The notes below the pieces were generated by a model, which had not been told where the DNA came from, made no database searches, and was given only the letters and a program-made list of their open reading frames with translations. The translations under genes were made by a program, and so were the position numbers. Positions 41,392 to 52,167 of a stretch of 64,000 bases of DNA are shown here, piece after piece. The stretch is from Terriglobia bacterium. Its GTDB lineage: Bacteria > Acidobacteriota > Terriglobia > Bryobacterales > Bryobacteraceae. The DNA lies in the NCBI GenBank assembly GCA_020073305.1, contig JAIQFK010000022.1, forward strand, positions 57,506 to 121,505, read 5' to 3'. The stretch's first letter is position 1. Each line of letters begins with the position of its first letter.

Positions 41392-44300
41392 ATGACGGAC
41401 TCAGTCAAAACAAGCCAGGCATCCCCGATCAATGAATTGCGCCGCGCGCTCGTCCGAGTGCTCGCTCTGGTGTTCGCGGCAAACTCCGCGTTGTACGCGT
41501 TTCAGCCTTCTCCCACTGCGAGGACCCTTCCAACTCTCACCCGAACACAGCAGGTGAGAGAACTTTCCGCTGAACAGGCCAACCGCGGTTATCCAGTGCA
41601 CCTTCGAGGCGTCGTCACGTTTATCGACGATTTCTCCTTGTTCGTTCAGGATGCAAGCGCGGGCATATTTGTCGAGGTGTCCGGACTGGCTCATCAGGTG
41701 AGTGCGGGACAGTTGATCGAATTGGACGGCGTCACGGAATGCCTCGATTTCGCTCCTCAGATCGGCAAAGCTCGCGTGCGAGTCGTGGGAACCGCTCCCA
41801 TGCCCCCGGCCAAGCGTCTCGATTTCGACAGACTGGCCGCCAGCGAGGAAGACAGCCAGTGGGCCGAGGTCGAGGGCGTTGTCCATGCCGTCGTCCGGGA
41901 TGAAGTTCCCGTTCCACCCGCGGTGGACAGCAGCCTGGCCCTGCAGGTTGCGATCAGCGGTGGCGAGGTGCTGGCGTGGGTTCCCTGGATGCCTGAGGCT
42001 CAGGCTGCGCGGCTGGTGGACTCGAGGGTCAGCATGAAGGGCGTAGCTGGCGCGATCTTCAACAAGACGAACGAATGGGTTGGAGCACGGCTCTACGTTC
42101 CGGCGTCTGCACAGTTGGAGGTTGTGGAGCATCCGTCCGCCGATGCGTTTGCCATTCCGCCAAGGACGATTTCCAGCATCCTGCGCTTCACCCCGACCGG
42201 ATCATCCGGTCATCGTGTCCGTATTCAGGGTGTTGTGACGCTGCAGCGCACGGGCAAAGAGCTATTTGTCCAGGACGCGACCGGCAACATCGGGATTCTG
42301 ACACGGCAAACGACCCGCGTGCGCGTAGGCCAAAGGGTGACCGTGATCGGGTTCCCAACCATAGGCGAGTACACCCACATTCTGGATCACGGGATCTTCC
42401 GGAATCTGGAGGGCATGGCGCCTCCGGCGCCACAGGTGGTGACGGCCAAACAGGCCGTGGGTGGCGACTACAACGCCGCTCTGGTGAAGATCGATGGAAA
42501 TCTGATTGGACGATCACGCGAACGCGCGGAGCAGGTGCTGACGCTGCAATCCGGGCCTGTCACCTTCGAAGCCAGCCTGGAAGGGGCCCAGGATGCGCTC
42601 GATTTTCTCCGGGAAGGCAGCCACCTCCAGTTGGTCGGAGTATGCGTTACAGAAGCAGATGAGACCCATGTGGCGCGCGCCTTTCGGGTTTTGCTCTCAT
42701 CCAGCTCCGACATCGTGATTCTGTCGCAGCCTTCGTGGTGGACCTTGAGCCGTCTGCTGGTGCTCGTTGGGTTGATGGCGGCATTGATCCTGGGGACGGC
42801 AATCTGGGCCGGGCTGCTCCGGCGCCGCGTGGAGGACCAGACCACGTCGCTTGACCGGGAGCGCAGTCTCTTGCGCACGATCATGGAAGCCATTCCCGAT
42901 TACGTCTACGCGAAGAATACACGGCACGAATTTCTTGCCGCCAGCAACGCGCTGGCCGAGCGTATGGGCGCCGCAACCGGGGATGAGCTTTTAGGCAAGT
43001 CGGACTTCGACTTTTATCCAAAAGAGATCGCGGAGAAGTACGCCAACGACGAAGATGACCTCATGCGATCGGGCCAAGCCGTGATCGATCGCGAGGAGTC
43101 GACGCTGGACCCAGCCGGCAATACGGTGTGGCACTCGACGAGTGAGGTGCCCTTTCGAGATGCCTCGGGTAGGGTAGTGGGGCTGGTCGGCATCGGACAT
43201 AACATTTCCGAGCGCCGGGCGGCCCAAGCTGCGCTCGTAGAAGCCAAGCAGGCTGCCGAGGCGGCGAGCCGCGCCAAGAGCGAATTTCTGGCCAACATGA
43301 GCCATGAAATCCGAACTCCCCTCAATGGCGTCATCGGCATGACCGGGCTGCTGCTGGATACGGATTTAACCGAGGAGCAACGCGAATTCGCGGAGACGGC
43401 GCGACAATCCGGCGACGCCCTTCTTACGGTCATCAACGACATCCTGGATTTTTCTAAGATTGAAGCCGGTAAGCTGGTAATAGAATCTTTCGCATTCGAC
43501 CTTCGCCAGTTGATCGAAGAGGTGGCTGAGATGCTGGCTTCCCGGGCTGAGGAAAAGGGAGTGGACCTGATTGTCCAATACTCGCCCGGTCTGCCCCATC
43601 ATTTTATCGGTGACGGCAGCCGAATACGCCAGGTGATCACTAACCTCGCCGGTAACGCGTTGAAGTTCACTCCCAGCGGCCATGTCCTGATTGCCGCGGA
43701 GTTCGAGGGCAAAGACGAAGAGGAACGCGCGCGGATGCGGATCTCGGTGAAGGACACCGGAATTGGCATTCCTGAGGAAAAGCTGGGATTGCTCTTTGAC
43801 AAATTCATGCAGGTGGATACTTCAACTACGCGAAAGTACGGGGGCACGGGATTGGGCCTGGCGATTTCCAAGCAACTCGTCGAGCTCATGGGAGGATCCA
43901 TATCCGTCAAAAGCCGTTTGCGCGAGGGCTCCACTTTTTCGTTTGTATTGCCCTTGCCGCTTGACCCGCAGCCCGCTCCGGCACCCGCGCCCATCCTGGA
44001 TCTGGCCGGCTTGCGAGTCCTAATCGTCGACGACAACGAAGTGAATCGCCGTGTTGTTCATGAACAGATCTCCAGTTGGGGAATGCGCAACGGCAGTTAT
44101 GCTTCCGGTGGAGAAGCGTTGCACGCGATTCTGTCCGCGCAAGCCGGTGGAGATCCCTATCATGTGGTGATTGCCGATTACCAGATGCCGGAACTCGACG
44201 GCGCAACGCTCGCTGCGATGATCAAAGCCAATCCGGCAACCAAGGATACGGTGATCGTCATTCTCACTTCGGTCGGCCACCGCAGTGACCTGATGAAGGC

Positions 44301-44895
44301 ATCGAAAGGCAACAGCATGGATGCGTGTTTGGTCAAGCCGGTCCGGCATTCACAGTTGCTCGACACGATTGCAACAGCGTGGTCCAGCAGATTGCAGGAG
44401 GCGGCAGAAGGACAGCCGGAAGCGGGCTTCCAAAAGTCTTTGGGCGCCCTCCGGACAAGCGTGGCCGGCCGATTCGCCGACTCTGCCCTCAGAGTGCTGG
44501 TTGCCGAAGACAACGTGGTCAACCAGAGAGTCGCGATCCGGATGCTGGAGCGGCTGGGTGTCCGCGCAGACGTGGCGGGAAACGGCCGCGAGACAGTCGA
44601 GATGGTGAACATGGTCTCCTACGACGTGATCTTCATGGACTGCCAAATGCCCGATATGAACGGTTTCGAGGCGACGGCGGAGATTCGGCGCATCGAAGGA
44701 CCGGAATGGCGCACGACCATTATTGCCATGACCGCGGACGCAAGCACTCGTTGCCGCGAATCATGCATCGCGGCTGGTATGGATAGTTTCATCGCCAAAC
44801 CTGTCAAGCTGGAAGACGTGATTGCGGCGTTGACACAGCGCACGTCCGAATCTTCGCCCAGCAAGAGTCCCGCTCAACCGATGACACGGGATTAG
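41392..44895 (+). CDS. Hybrid sensor histidine kinase with OB-fold sensor module and two receiver domains
   Basis: A 1167-residue hybrid kinase. Order of parts: hydrophobic leader (about 20-37); a periplasmic sensor of about 400 residues made of OB-fold-like repeats ('HLRGVVTFIDDFSLFVQDASAG', 'VRIQGVVTLQRTGKELFVQDATG'); transmembrane helix (about 452-475); PAS domain (about 490-610); HisKA with H638 in '[13 protein letters not shown]'; HATPase with 'GNALKFTPSG' and 'GTGLGLAI'; REC1 with D929; REC2 with D1083 and the lysine in 'IAKPVKL'. Two receivers without a transfer or output domain mean phosphate is passed to an unseen partner. The start at 41392 removes a poorly supported 25-residue extension. 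A related kinase follows directly. Confidence 0.93.
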   Translation: MTDSVKTSQASPINELRRALVRVLALVFAANSALYAFQPSPTARTLPTLTRTQQVRELSAEQANRGYPVHLRGVVTFIDDFSLFVQDASAGIFVEVSGLAHQVSAGQLIELDGVTECLDFAPQIGKARVRVVGTAPMPPAKRLDFDRLAASEEDSQWAEVEGVVHAVVRDEVPVPPAVDSSLALQVAISGGEVLAWVPWMPEAQAARLVDSRVSMKGVAGAIFNKTNEWVGARLYVPASAQLEVVEHPSADAFAIPPRTISSILRFTPTGSSGHRVRIQGVVTLQRTGKELFVQDATGNIGILTRQTTRVRVGQRVTVIGFPTIGEYTHILDHGIFRNLEGMAPPAPQVVTAKQAVGGDYNAALVKIDGNLIGRSRERAEQVLTLQSGPVTFEASLEGAQDALDFLREGSHLQLVGVCVTEADETHVARAFRVLLSSSSDIVILSQPSWWTLSRLLVLVGLMAALILGTAIWAGLLRRRVEDQTTSLDRERSLLRTIMEAIPDYVYAKNTRHEFLAASNALAERMGAATGDELLGKSDFDFYPKEIAEKYANDEDDLMRSGQAVIDREESTLDPAGNTVWHSTSEVPFRDASGRVVGLVGIGHNISERRAAQAALVEAKQAAEAASRAKSEFLANMSHEIRTPLNGVIGMTGLLLDTDLTEEQREFAETARQSGDALLTVINDILDFSKIEAGKLVIESFAFDLRQLIEEVAEMLASRAEEKGVDLIVQYSPGLPHHFIGDGSRIRQVITNLAGNALKFTPSGHVLIAAEFEGKDEEERARMRISVKDTGIGIPEEKLGLLFDKFMQVDTSTTRKYGGTGLGLAISKQLVELMGGSISVKSRLREGSTFSFVLPLPLDPQPAPAPAPILDLAGLRVLIVDDNEVNRRVVHEQISSWGMRNGSYASGGEALHAILSAQAGGDPYHVVIADYQMPELDGATLAAMIKANPATKDTVIVILTSVGHRSDLMKASKGNSMDACLVKPVRHSQLLDTIATAWSSRLQEAAEGQPEAGFQKSLGALRTSVAGRFADSALRVLVAEDNVVNQRVAIRMLERLGVRADVAGNGRETVEMVNMVSYDVIFMDCQMPDMNGFEATAEIRRIEGPEWRTTIIAMTADASTRCRESCIAAGMDSFIAKPVKLEDVIAALTQRTSESSPSKSPAQPMTRD

Positions 44896-45038
44896 GCGCG
44901 GTTCACTGCCGCCCCGGGCTGGAGGCTTTGCGCCTCGCAGTTCTGGAATGTGAGGCGACGCACGATCGAACCGCTGAACGGTGTATGATTTCCTCCGGCC
45001 CTGGCAACGTTGCCGGATCCAGACCTACCAGAAAAGGA

Positions 45039-47273
45039 ATGCAGGGAACCGCCTCACTCCGCCGCGCACGGCTGGCAAGAATCCTGGCCGCGGCCGCGTT
45101 CTGCACCAGTGGCCTTCTGGAGGCAGACGAGCGCGAGCTGGACCGCGTGGAGCAGGTCCGGAACCTGTCGGCTGCCGAAGCCGCCCAGAAGCATCCCGTG
45201 CGGCTGCGAGGGATTGTCACGTATTACGATCCCGAGGCTCCCGATCTCTTCATACAGGATGCAAGCGCAGGCATCTACGTGTTTTGCGACGGGCGCTTGC
45301 CTATCGAGCGAGGGCAGCAGATCGAGCTGACCGGCATCACCGACGCGGGCGACTTTACGCCGGTGGTGATCCATCCGAAGGTTCGCACCCTCGGTCCCGG
45401 AAAACTCCTCAACGCGCCCAAGGTGTCGTTCGAGCAGCTTCTCACCGGGCGGCTAGACTCGCAATGGATTGAGAGCGAAGGTATTGTCCAGTCCGTGGTG
45501 TTTCTGGAAAAGGGCCTCAATCTGTACGTCTCCAACGGCGGCGACCGTATCCGGCTGGTCGTCCCCGGCACCAAGCAAGGTGATTTGCAGCATCTCGTCG
45601 AAGCGCGGGTGCGCTTTCGCGGAGTGGCCGGAGCAACCTACAACGGCAAGCGCCAGTTGACCGGGATTCTGGTATTCGCGCAGAACTTCGCCGACCTGAC
45701 GTTCGTGGAGTCGCCGCACAACAACGCGTCGCAATATCCTCTGCGCAGGCCCGACGAATTGTTGCAGTTTTCCACCCAGGGAGAATACAAGCGGCGCGTG
45801 AGAGTTCGCGGCGTGGTAACACTGCAGCAGCTCGGGCACGCATTGTTTATTCGCGACGGGGATCAAGGTCTGATGGTGCTGACGCGCCAGGCCGTACCGG
45901 TCCAGGTTGAGGACGAAGTGGAGGCGCTGGGCTTTCCGGCGCTGGGCAGCTTTGCACCGGTACTGCAGGATGCCGTTTTCCGCCGTATCGGCCATGGTGC
46001 GCCAGCGGCCCCGCTTCACGTGAGTGTGGGTGACGTACTCAAGGAAGGAGATTATGACACCAACCTGATTGAAATCGATGGCAATCTCTTGAGCCGAACA
46101 CGGGATGAGCTGGGTGAGTGGCTGGCCGTCCGGTCCGGAAACAGGGTGATCAATGCGCGGCTCGAGCGGCCAGAAGGGACGTCGTTCGCGGCGCTGCGCG
46201 AGGGCAGCATCCTCCGCCTGACAGGCATCTGTCTGGTGGAAGCGGGCGGGCAAGGCTATCAGGCCCAATCCTTCCGTCTGCTGCTTCGGTCCCCGACCGA
46301 CGTTGTCGTACTTCAACGGCCCGGTTGGTGGACTCTGTCGCGCGCATTGTGGCTTATTGGATTGCTCGCCATCGTCGTTTTTGTGGCGTCAGGATGGGTG
46401 GCGATGCTGCGCCGTCGCGTGCAAGCGCAAACCTCAAAACTCGGCGCCCGCAATCTCGAACTTCACGAGGCGCTAGAGATGGCGGAGAGCGCTACAAGAC
46501 GAGCGCAGGAAGCAGACAAACTAAAGAGCGAGTTCCTCGCCAACATGAGCCATGAAATCCGTACGCCCATGAATGCCATCATCGGCATGACGGCTTTGGC
46601 TGAGGACACGACGTCCCGTGCGGAACTCCGCGAATATCTCGGCGACGTGACGAACGCAGCCAAATCGCTGCTGGCTCTGCTGAACGACATCCTGGACTTC
46701 TCCAAGATCGAAGCGGGGCGAATCGAGCTTGACGTCCTTCCGTTCTCGCTGCGGAAGTGCCTGGCACATGCGGCCAAAGTGGTTGCCGTGAGCGCCGAAG
46801 CGAAAGGCCTGCAACTTACCACGGAGGTGCCCGACCACGTGCCCGACCAGGTAATCGGCGATCCTGTGCGCCTTCGGCAAGTGTTGCTCAATCTGCTCAA
46901 TAACGCGGTTAAGTTTACCGCCGCTGGCTCAATCGAGCTGCTTGTGGTCCGCGACATTGGTCCCGAAGGAGCCGTGACGATTCATTTTTCCGTGCGAGAC
47001 ACCGGCCCCGGAATCCCGCGTGATAAGTTCGACACTATTTTTGAAGCCTTCCGGCAGGCTGACGGGTCGATCGCGCGCCGATACGGTGGCACGGGACTGG
47101 GGCTAGCCATCTGCTCACGCTTGGTTCACCTCATGGGAGGACGCATCTGGCTGGAAAGCGAACTCGGCGCGGGCAGCACGTTCCATTTCACAGTAACGTT
47201 TCGGGAAGCGGCTCAGGAATTGGAGAGCGTCGAAGCGCCTCCCGATTTCGGACCATTCCCGGCCGAAGCCTGA
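45039..47273 (+). CDS. Sensor histidine kinase, tandem relative with the same sensor module
   Basis: A 744-residue kinase that repeats the sensor of its upstream neighbour: '[25 protein letters not shown]' and '[22 protein letters not shown]' in about 430 periplasmic residues, one transmembrane helix (about 432-455), then HisKA with H505 in '[13 protein letters not shown]' and the HATPase ('[10 protein letters not shown]', 'GTGLGLAI'). It lacks both the PAS domain and the receivers, so phosphotransfer to the neighbour's REC domains is conceivable. Start choice: 45039 gives a leader ([15 protein letters not shown]); ATGs at 44928 and 44985 would add weakly supported residues. Similarity along the whole sensor suggests duplication followed by loss or gain of output parts. 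Confidence 0.92.
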   Translation: MQGTASLRRARLARILAAAAFCTSGLLEADERELDRVEQVRNLSAAEAAQKHPVRLRGIVTYYDPEAPDLFIQDASAGIYVFCDGRLPIERGQQIELTGITDAGDFTPVVIHPKVRTLGPGKLLNAPKVSFEQLLTGRLDSQWIESEGIVQSVVFLEKGLNLYVSNGGDRIRLVVPGTKQGDLQHLVEARVRFRGVAGATYNGKRQLTGILVFAQNFADLTFVESPHNNASQYPLRRPDELLQFSTQGEYKRRVRVRGVVTLQQLGHALFIRDGDQGLMVLTRQAVPVQVEDEVEALGFPALGSFAPVLQDAVFRRIGHGAPAAPLHVSVGDVLKEGDYDTNLIEIDGNLLSRTRDELGEWLAVRSGNRVINARLERPEGTSFAALREGSILRLTGICLVEAGGQGYQAQSFRLLLRSPTDVVVLQRPGWWTLSRALWLIGLLAIVVFVASGWVAMLRRRVQAQTSKLGARNLELHEALEMAESATRRAQEADKLKSEFLANMSHEIRTPMNAIIGMTALAEDTTSRAELREYLGDVTNAAKSLLALLNDILDFSKIEAGRIELDVLPFSLRKCLAHAAKVVAVSAEAKGLQLTTEVPDHVPDQVIGDPVRLRQVLLNLLNNAVKFTAAGSIELLVVRDIGPEGAVTIHFSVRDTGPGIPRDKFDTIFEAFRQADGSIARRYGGTGLGLAICSRLVHLMGGRIWLESELGAGSTFHFTVTFREAAQELESVEAPPDFGPFPAEA

Positions 47274-47588
47274 GTTTCCTGCACTCATCAGCAAGCATCC
47301 TGAAGATGATGACGGACCCAAGTGTTCCGGCGGGAGTCAAACCCAGAGCGGCTGGTGGGGAGGCTCCTGAAGACCCAGAACGACAACGCCTGCTCGAAGC
47401 CTGTCGAACGCCCGCCGACATCTTGCGGCTGCGCTTCCGAAAACCCAAGGCCCAGCCCTTAAAGTAGAGGCCGAGAAAACAACACAACCACGGAGAAGCT
47501 TGATGACAAGACGACTGCGCCGGCCCGGATAGCTGCCGATACATCGCCACGACAGCCCGCGCAGAGAGACCTTACAGCGTGTGCGGAC
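47274..47588. other. Intergenic region, 315 bp; one weak 53-residue frame
   Basis: The only candidate is a plus-strand frame at 47306-47467 with a double ATG and arginine/proline-rich product; it has no ribosome site or family resemblance and is not called as a gene. The region separates the sensor kinase from the 3' end of the frameshifted glycosidase gene. Confidence 0.4.
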
Positions 47589-49056
47589 TTAAGCCGGTCT
47601 GCGCTTGATGCGCAGGGCTATGTCGACGGCGTGCTTGGGTGTAGAGAGCGAACAATGCCCACCCGCGTGCGTGAACGTCTTCGTACCGAGAACTGCCCCC
47701 GTAGACGGATTGACCCAGTCGGCCTGGTAAGTGGCGGCTGGGAGGTCGAGGATCATGCGTTCCTCGTAGGCTCCTGGCACGACCGTGTAGACGTATGGTT
47801 TCAGTTTGCTGTGGTGATGGTAGAGGGCATACTGCTCACCGCGCTCGCTGATGCCGCGGTAGTAGGCGCCGGCGGGCATACCGCTCACGACAAAGCTGCG
47901 ATCTGGCCGCATCCTCAGGAAATCGAAGCCCTCAATGAATTGCTTCAGGCTCTGCATGGTCTTAAGAACCGGCTTGTTCTCGTCGGCTATTCCGGCCGCG
48001 TCTCGAACGGTATACACGCCGTTCAGATTGTTGAAACTTGAGCCACCACCGACCATGAACTCCCAGGCTTCCACGCGGACATCACCGGCTTTGTCTCCTT
48101 CGTACCACGACGCGAGGGGGTAATAGCCCGTCTCGTTGAGGTCGATCGGCTTTGTTCCTGTCATACAGGTAGTCGAGGGCCTTCATCCCACCGACCTGTT
48201 CGTCCGGCGTTTGCCAGATATATTGCGTCACGATCACGGAGACATTCGGGTGGGTCGTGAAATCAACGGGCCCACCGATCGGCCCTTGGATCTGCTGTCC
48301 GAGCAGATGCTTCTGCGGGAGCGTGCTCTCGGTTTGCCTGACCACTTCCACGAGATGCCCGATCCACAGGCCGGCCAGGGTCCGCGGCGTACCGTAGGAG
48401 AACGGCTCGTCGCAGATCTCGAGGATCACGTTATCAAACGAATTCACCTCCTGCACAATCCGCCGCACGAACTCCTCCTGGCGTCGCACAAGGCTCGGAT
48501 GCTTGAGCGTTTGGACATCGTTGTAGTCCCAACGGCTTTCACCCTGGATGTTGTTCTTCCAGTACAGGGGAGACATAGGCCAGCTACCCCGATTCTGCGC
48601 GTTGAAGAAACAGATCTCGACCACGATGCCACGCGCGTCGGCTTGTACGAGGAAGTCCTTGAGGCGCACGAAATATTCCGGATCCCAGCGGTCCAGATCG
48701 AAGCGGTTGCCGCCCGAACGGTAGCCCGGCGTTTGACCTCGGGCCCACGGCTGGATCAAATCTACCGAATGGGGCGCCAGCGTGTTTCCTGGGTCGAATG
48801 TGCCCTCTGGCTCGATGAACGCGGCTGGGTAGATGCGAGTGTAGTTCAGTCCGTAGGATTTCAGCGCGTCGAGGTAGGCGTTATAGTCGAAGGCCCGGTT
48901 GATTACTGCGCCATAGTGCTCAGCGGAGGTGACCAGAACGGTGGCCCGCCCGCGAAACAAATAGAAGTGAGGGTTGTCGGGATGCACGCGGATCGGCTCT
49001 GCCCATCCTCCGGCAACCGCACCCAGCAGCATCAGGGCACACAGCGTTTTTGGCAT
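47589..49056 (-). pseudogene. Clan GH-A glycosidase gene split by a one-base frameshift
   Basis: Two overlapping minus-strand frames form one gene. The first (49056 to about 48155) holds a signal peptide (LCALMLLGAVAGGWA), 'FLFRGRATVLVTSAEHYGAV'-like opening and E217 in 'VILEICDEPFS', the acid/base position. The second (about 48150 to 47589) continues with 'PIDLNETGYYPLASWYEGD', 'VEAWEFMVGGGSSFNNL' and a C-terminal beta domain. The shift lies near an AAA run (TTT on the plus strand, 48151-48153); one base fewer restores the frame from 'YDRNK' into 'PIDLNE'. The restored protein would have about 488 residues. Either a real recent mutation or an assembly/sequencing error is possible. It is divergent from the GH9 gene. 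Confidence 0.82.
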
Positions 49057-49250
49057 AGTAGATTATCCGTTCCAGAAGTTCCACGCGCAACAGACTCAAG
49101 CCTGGTTTTCAGGCTGCGTGAGTTCCTGCCGTATGGTTTCGATCTTCTTTTTGGGAACGAGGCGCCCAACATGATGCAAAGGAACCAGCGCCATCACGGC
49201 GAGTTCTCGCGGTGCTGCTGATTCTGCGTAATGCGTTAGAGTGGAGCACG

Positions 49251-52160
49251 ATGAGACACCAGATTCTTCTGCTGACGCTCGGAGCCTGCCTATATGGAGC
49301 GGATCGCGTGCCCATGGAAGTGAACTACCAGGATTCCGCCTCCTATCGCTGGCTGAACAAGAAAGTGCTCGATAGACGCCTGCTGGACGACATGCACAGC
49401 CTCGACAAGTGGACTGCCATCACCCACGGGCCAGTCGGTCTGGTGGATGCTCGCGCTCCCTATCAAGTCCCCCAACCGAGCCAGTCTTCCACTGACATCA
49501 CACTGACGCGGGAGAACTCGCGTGACGGGAGCCAGTCGCTGCGGATGCGCACGCCTACCAAGCTGAACGTCCCCGGCCCGAAGAGTGGACGTGGTTGGGG
49601 CGAGGCCGGCGTCATCCGGCACTTTGACAGCGAGGACTGGAGCAACTTCAACCGTATTTCCCTGTGGATCCGCCCGGATTGGGAGGGCGCTTACGTGACC
49701 GCGCTGGAGTCCATACGGATTCGCAATAACGGTGTCGAGAAACTGCCGGCGCCTTTCGGGCAGGAGGGCGAGCACACTCTGGTGCTGGGGAATCATGAGT
49801 GGAACCACGTGGTTTGGGAAATCGGCAATGTGGCGCGGGACAAGGTGAGCAGCCTGGAATTCGTCTACGAGATGGACGGCAACGAACCGGAAGCCGCTGA
49901 CACAGTGACATTCGATTTCAGCCGTCTTGAACTCGAACGGGTCGAGCCGGACTACATCGAGGGCTGGGGCGTATGGGCCGGACGCATTTCCTTTAGCCAC
50001 ACTGGCTACCAGACCGGGGCGGCCAAAAGCGCCATCGCCAGTGGGCTGAACGCACACGATTTCCGTCTTATCGACCAGGCAACCGGGCATACAGTGCTCT
50101 CCAAGCCGATTCAGACCGCCAAGACTCACATCGGAACATTCCAGGTGATGGACTTCTCCGAGGTTCGACAGACCGGGTCGTACGCGCTGGAGGCTGGCGG
50201 GATTACGACGCGGCCGTTCCGTATCGATCCCGACGTCTGGCGCCAGACCATCTGGAAGGCGTTGAACTTCTTTTACGCCGAGCGCTGCGGGATGGCGATT
50301 CCCGGGGTACACGGCGTGTGCCACCGTGACTGGACCGCCGTGCACGGCGATAAGCGCATTGTGGTCAACGGCGGCTGGCATGATGCGGGCGACCTCACCC
50401 AGGGCTTGCAGGGAACCGCTGAGATCACATACTCGCTCTTCAGCTTGGCCGAGCGGTTACAGACCCGAGGGGAGGATCCACAGTTGTATGAGCGCCTCCT
50501 GGAAGAGGGCCGGTGGGGCCTGGACTGGGTTTTGAAGACCAGTTTCGGCGACGGCTACAGGGGTTCCGGCGGCGTGAATGGACGCCGGACCAACGGCATT
50601 ATCGGCGACTTCGACGACATTAGCACGGCTGCCACCAACTCACCGTTGTCCCACTTCCTGGCCGCCACTACAGAAGCGCTGGCCTCCCGAGTCTTAAAGG
50701 ACAGTGATCCACGTTTGGCGGCGTACGCCCTGAAAACGGCCCTGGCTGACTGGCAGTTTGGGGTAGAGGGCTTGGCAAGCGCCGGCGTCCCCGCGTCTAA
50801 AGAACGCTACCGGGTCACGTTCGACTCGGCCAACGTCGTGTACGAAGTTCCAGCGCAGGGGGTGCTGGCTTCGGTAGAGTTGTTTCGGTCGACCGGAGAC
50901 CACAGGTACCTGGACAAGGCCGCTGAGTTAGCGCAGATCATCCTCGATTCACAGGAGCGCAAGCGGCCCAACTGGACCACTCCGCTGACTGGCTTCTTCT
51001 ACACCAGCCCCGGCAAGGATAACGTGCTGCATTATTGCCACAACAGCCGCGAACAGATGCCGGTTTTGGCCCTGGCCCAGTTGTGCGACGCGTTTCCGGA
51101 CCATCCCGATTGGATGAAATGGTATTCCGCAGTCGCGATGTTCTCGCAGTACGCGAAAACCACGGCGCAGTATACCGAACCGTATGGCATGCTGACCGCG
51201 TCGATCTACCGGGACGATGAATACCCGTTGGTGCCCGAGACCCGGCGCGAATCATTCCGCAAGCAGGTGCTGAACGGTGTTCCATTAGGAGCCGGATATT
51301 ACCTGCGGCTTTTCCCTGTCTGGATGGACTACCGCGGAAACAATGGTACCGTTCTTTCCCGGACCCAGGCGCTAGCCAAAGCCGCCCATCTGCGCGGCGA
51401 CCTGGATCTGGAACAACTTTGCCAGCGGCAGCTCGAGTGGGTGATCGGCCGAAATCCGTTTTCGCAGAGCACCATGTGGGGAGAGGGTTATGACTTTCCG
51501 CCACTGTACACGCCCATGTCCGGCGACATCGTGGGCGGCATTCCGGTAGGCATACAGACGCGCGGCGACAGCGATGTGCCCTACTGGCCGGTGCAGAGTA
51601 CATGGACCTATAAGGAGATCTGGCAGAATCCCGTCGCCCGTTGGATGTACCTCATGCGAGATCTTGCGGGTCCGGCCCTAGTGGAGGGCCAAGCGGACGC
51701 CGATGTGGAATTCAAGGAAACCACTTCCGGTCAACTCGTCGACGCGAAGCCGGACTCGGCCACAGGACATTTCCGGATCCTGCTGCCGGAGGGCAAGTAC
51801 ACCGTTCGCAGTAAGGGCGAGGAGGAAACCCGAACCTTCCTGCCAGGTGCAACCTACCGTCTGGACCTGCGCGGCGGCCGCGCACTCGACTTTCAGGTTT
51901 CTAAGGAGACTTCCGGCGCATCGGACGTCACCATCAAGCTGACCGTACGAGGCAGCGGCAGGCATCGTTTCCTCCTGCGCTCCGACAACCTGACTGTCAA
52001 GGGCGACTCGAAGGAATTGGCCTTGCAACCCGGAAGCACGGGAACGCTGGAGTGGCGCAGTAATATTACGGCGCCAGATGCGCCTTGGGTGGCCGTAGTT
52101 GTCCCAGACGGCGATCTGGCGGCACGGGAGGAAGTCACTGGCGCAGCCTGGGAACGGTAG
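49251..52160 (+). CDS. Secreted GH9 cellulase-type enzyme with N-terminal Ig-like domain
   Basis: A 969-residue GH9 enzyme. After a short leader (ILLLTLGACLYGA) comes a carbohydrate-binding-like region (about 40-230, 'NFNRISLWIRPDWEGAY'), a CelD_N-type Ig domain (about 240-325, 'GYQTGAAKSAIA', ending 'RPFRID'), then the (alpha/alpha)6 barrel. The catalytic base region 'VNGGWHDAGDLTQG' holds D378 and D381, and 'GRNPFSQSTMWGEGYDFPP' with the following loop marks the C-terminal part of the active site. A tail of about 130 residues carries further beta structure. The start at 49251 follows GGAG. Activity on beta-1,4-glucans or mixed-linkage glucans is expected. Confidence 0.92.
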   Translation: MRHQILLLTLGACLYGADRVPMEVNYQDSASYRWLNKKVLDRRLLDDMHSLDKWTAITHGPVGLVDARAPYQVPQPSQSSTDITLTRENSRDGSQSLRMRTPTKLNVPGPKSGRGWGEAGVIRHFDSEDWSNFNRISLWIRPDWEGAYVTALESIRIRNNGVEKLPAPFGQEGEHTLVLGNHEWNHVVWEIGNVARDKVSSLEFVYEMDGNEPEAADTVTFDFSRLELERVEPDYIEGWGVWAGRISFSHTGYQTGAAKSAIASGLNAHDFRLIDQATGHTVLSKPIQTAKTHIGTFQVMDFSEVRQTGSYALEAGGITTRPFRIDPDVWRQTIWKALNFFYAERCGMAIPGVHGVCHRDWTAVHGDKRIVVNGGWHDAGDLTQGLQGTAEITYSLFSLAERLQTRGEDPQLYERLLEEGRWGLDWVLKTSFGDGYRGSGGVNGRRTNGIIGDFDDISTAATNSPLSHFLAATTEALASRVLKDSDPRLAAYALKTALADWQFGVEGLASAGVPASKERYRVTFDSANVVYEVPAQGVLASVELFRSTGDHRYLDKAAELAQIILDSQERKRPNWTTPLTGFFYTSPGKDNVLHYCHNSREQMPVLALAQLCDAFPDHPDWMKWYSAVAMFSQYAKTTAQYTEPYGMLTASIYRDDEYPLVPETRRESFRKQVLNGVPLGAGYYLRLFPVWMDYRGNNGTVLSRTQALAKAAHLRGDLDLEQLCQRQLEWVIGRNPFSQSTMWGEGYDFPPLYTPMSGDIVGGIPVGIQTRGDSDVPYWPVQSTWTYKEIWQNPVARWMYLMRDLAGPALVEGQADADVEFKETTSGQLVDAKPDSATGHFRILLPEGKYTVRSKGEEETRTFLPGATYRLDLRGGRALDFQVSKETSGASDVTIKLTVRGSGRHRFLLRSDNLTVKGDSKELALQPGSTGTLEWRSNITAPDAPWVAVVVPDGDLAAREEVTGAAWER

Positions 52161-52167
52161 AATCGCC

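Noticed and set aside
47306..47467. A 53-residue frame after the second sensor kinase
   Set aside because: No ribosome site, low-complexity Arg/Pro content and no relatives recalled; listed only in the gap note.
48151..48153. Programmed ribosomal frameshift in the glycosidase gene
   Set aside because: The AAAG context lacks a classical X-XXY-YYZ slippery heptamer and no downstream pseudoknot was seen; a one-base indel explains it more simply.
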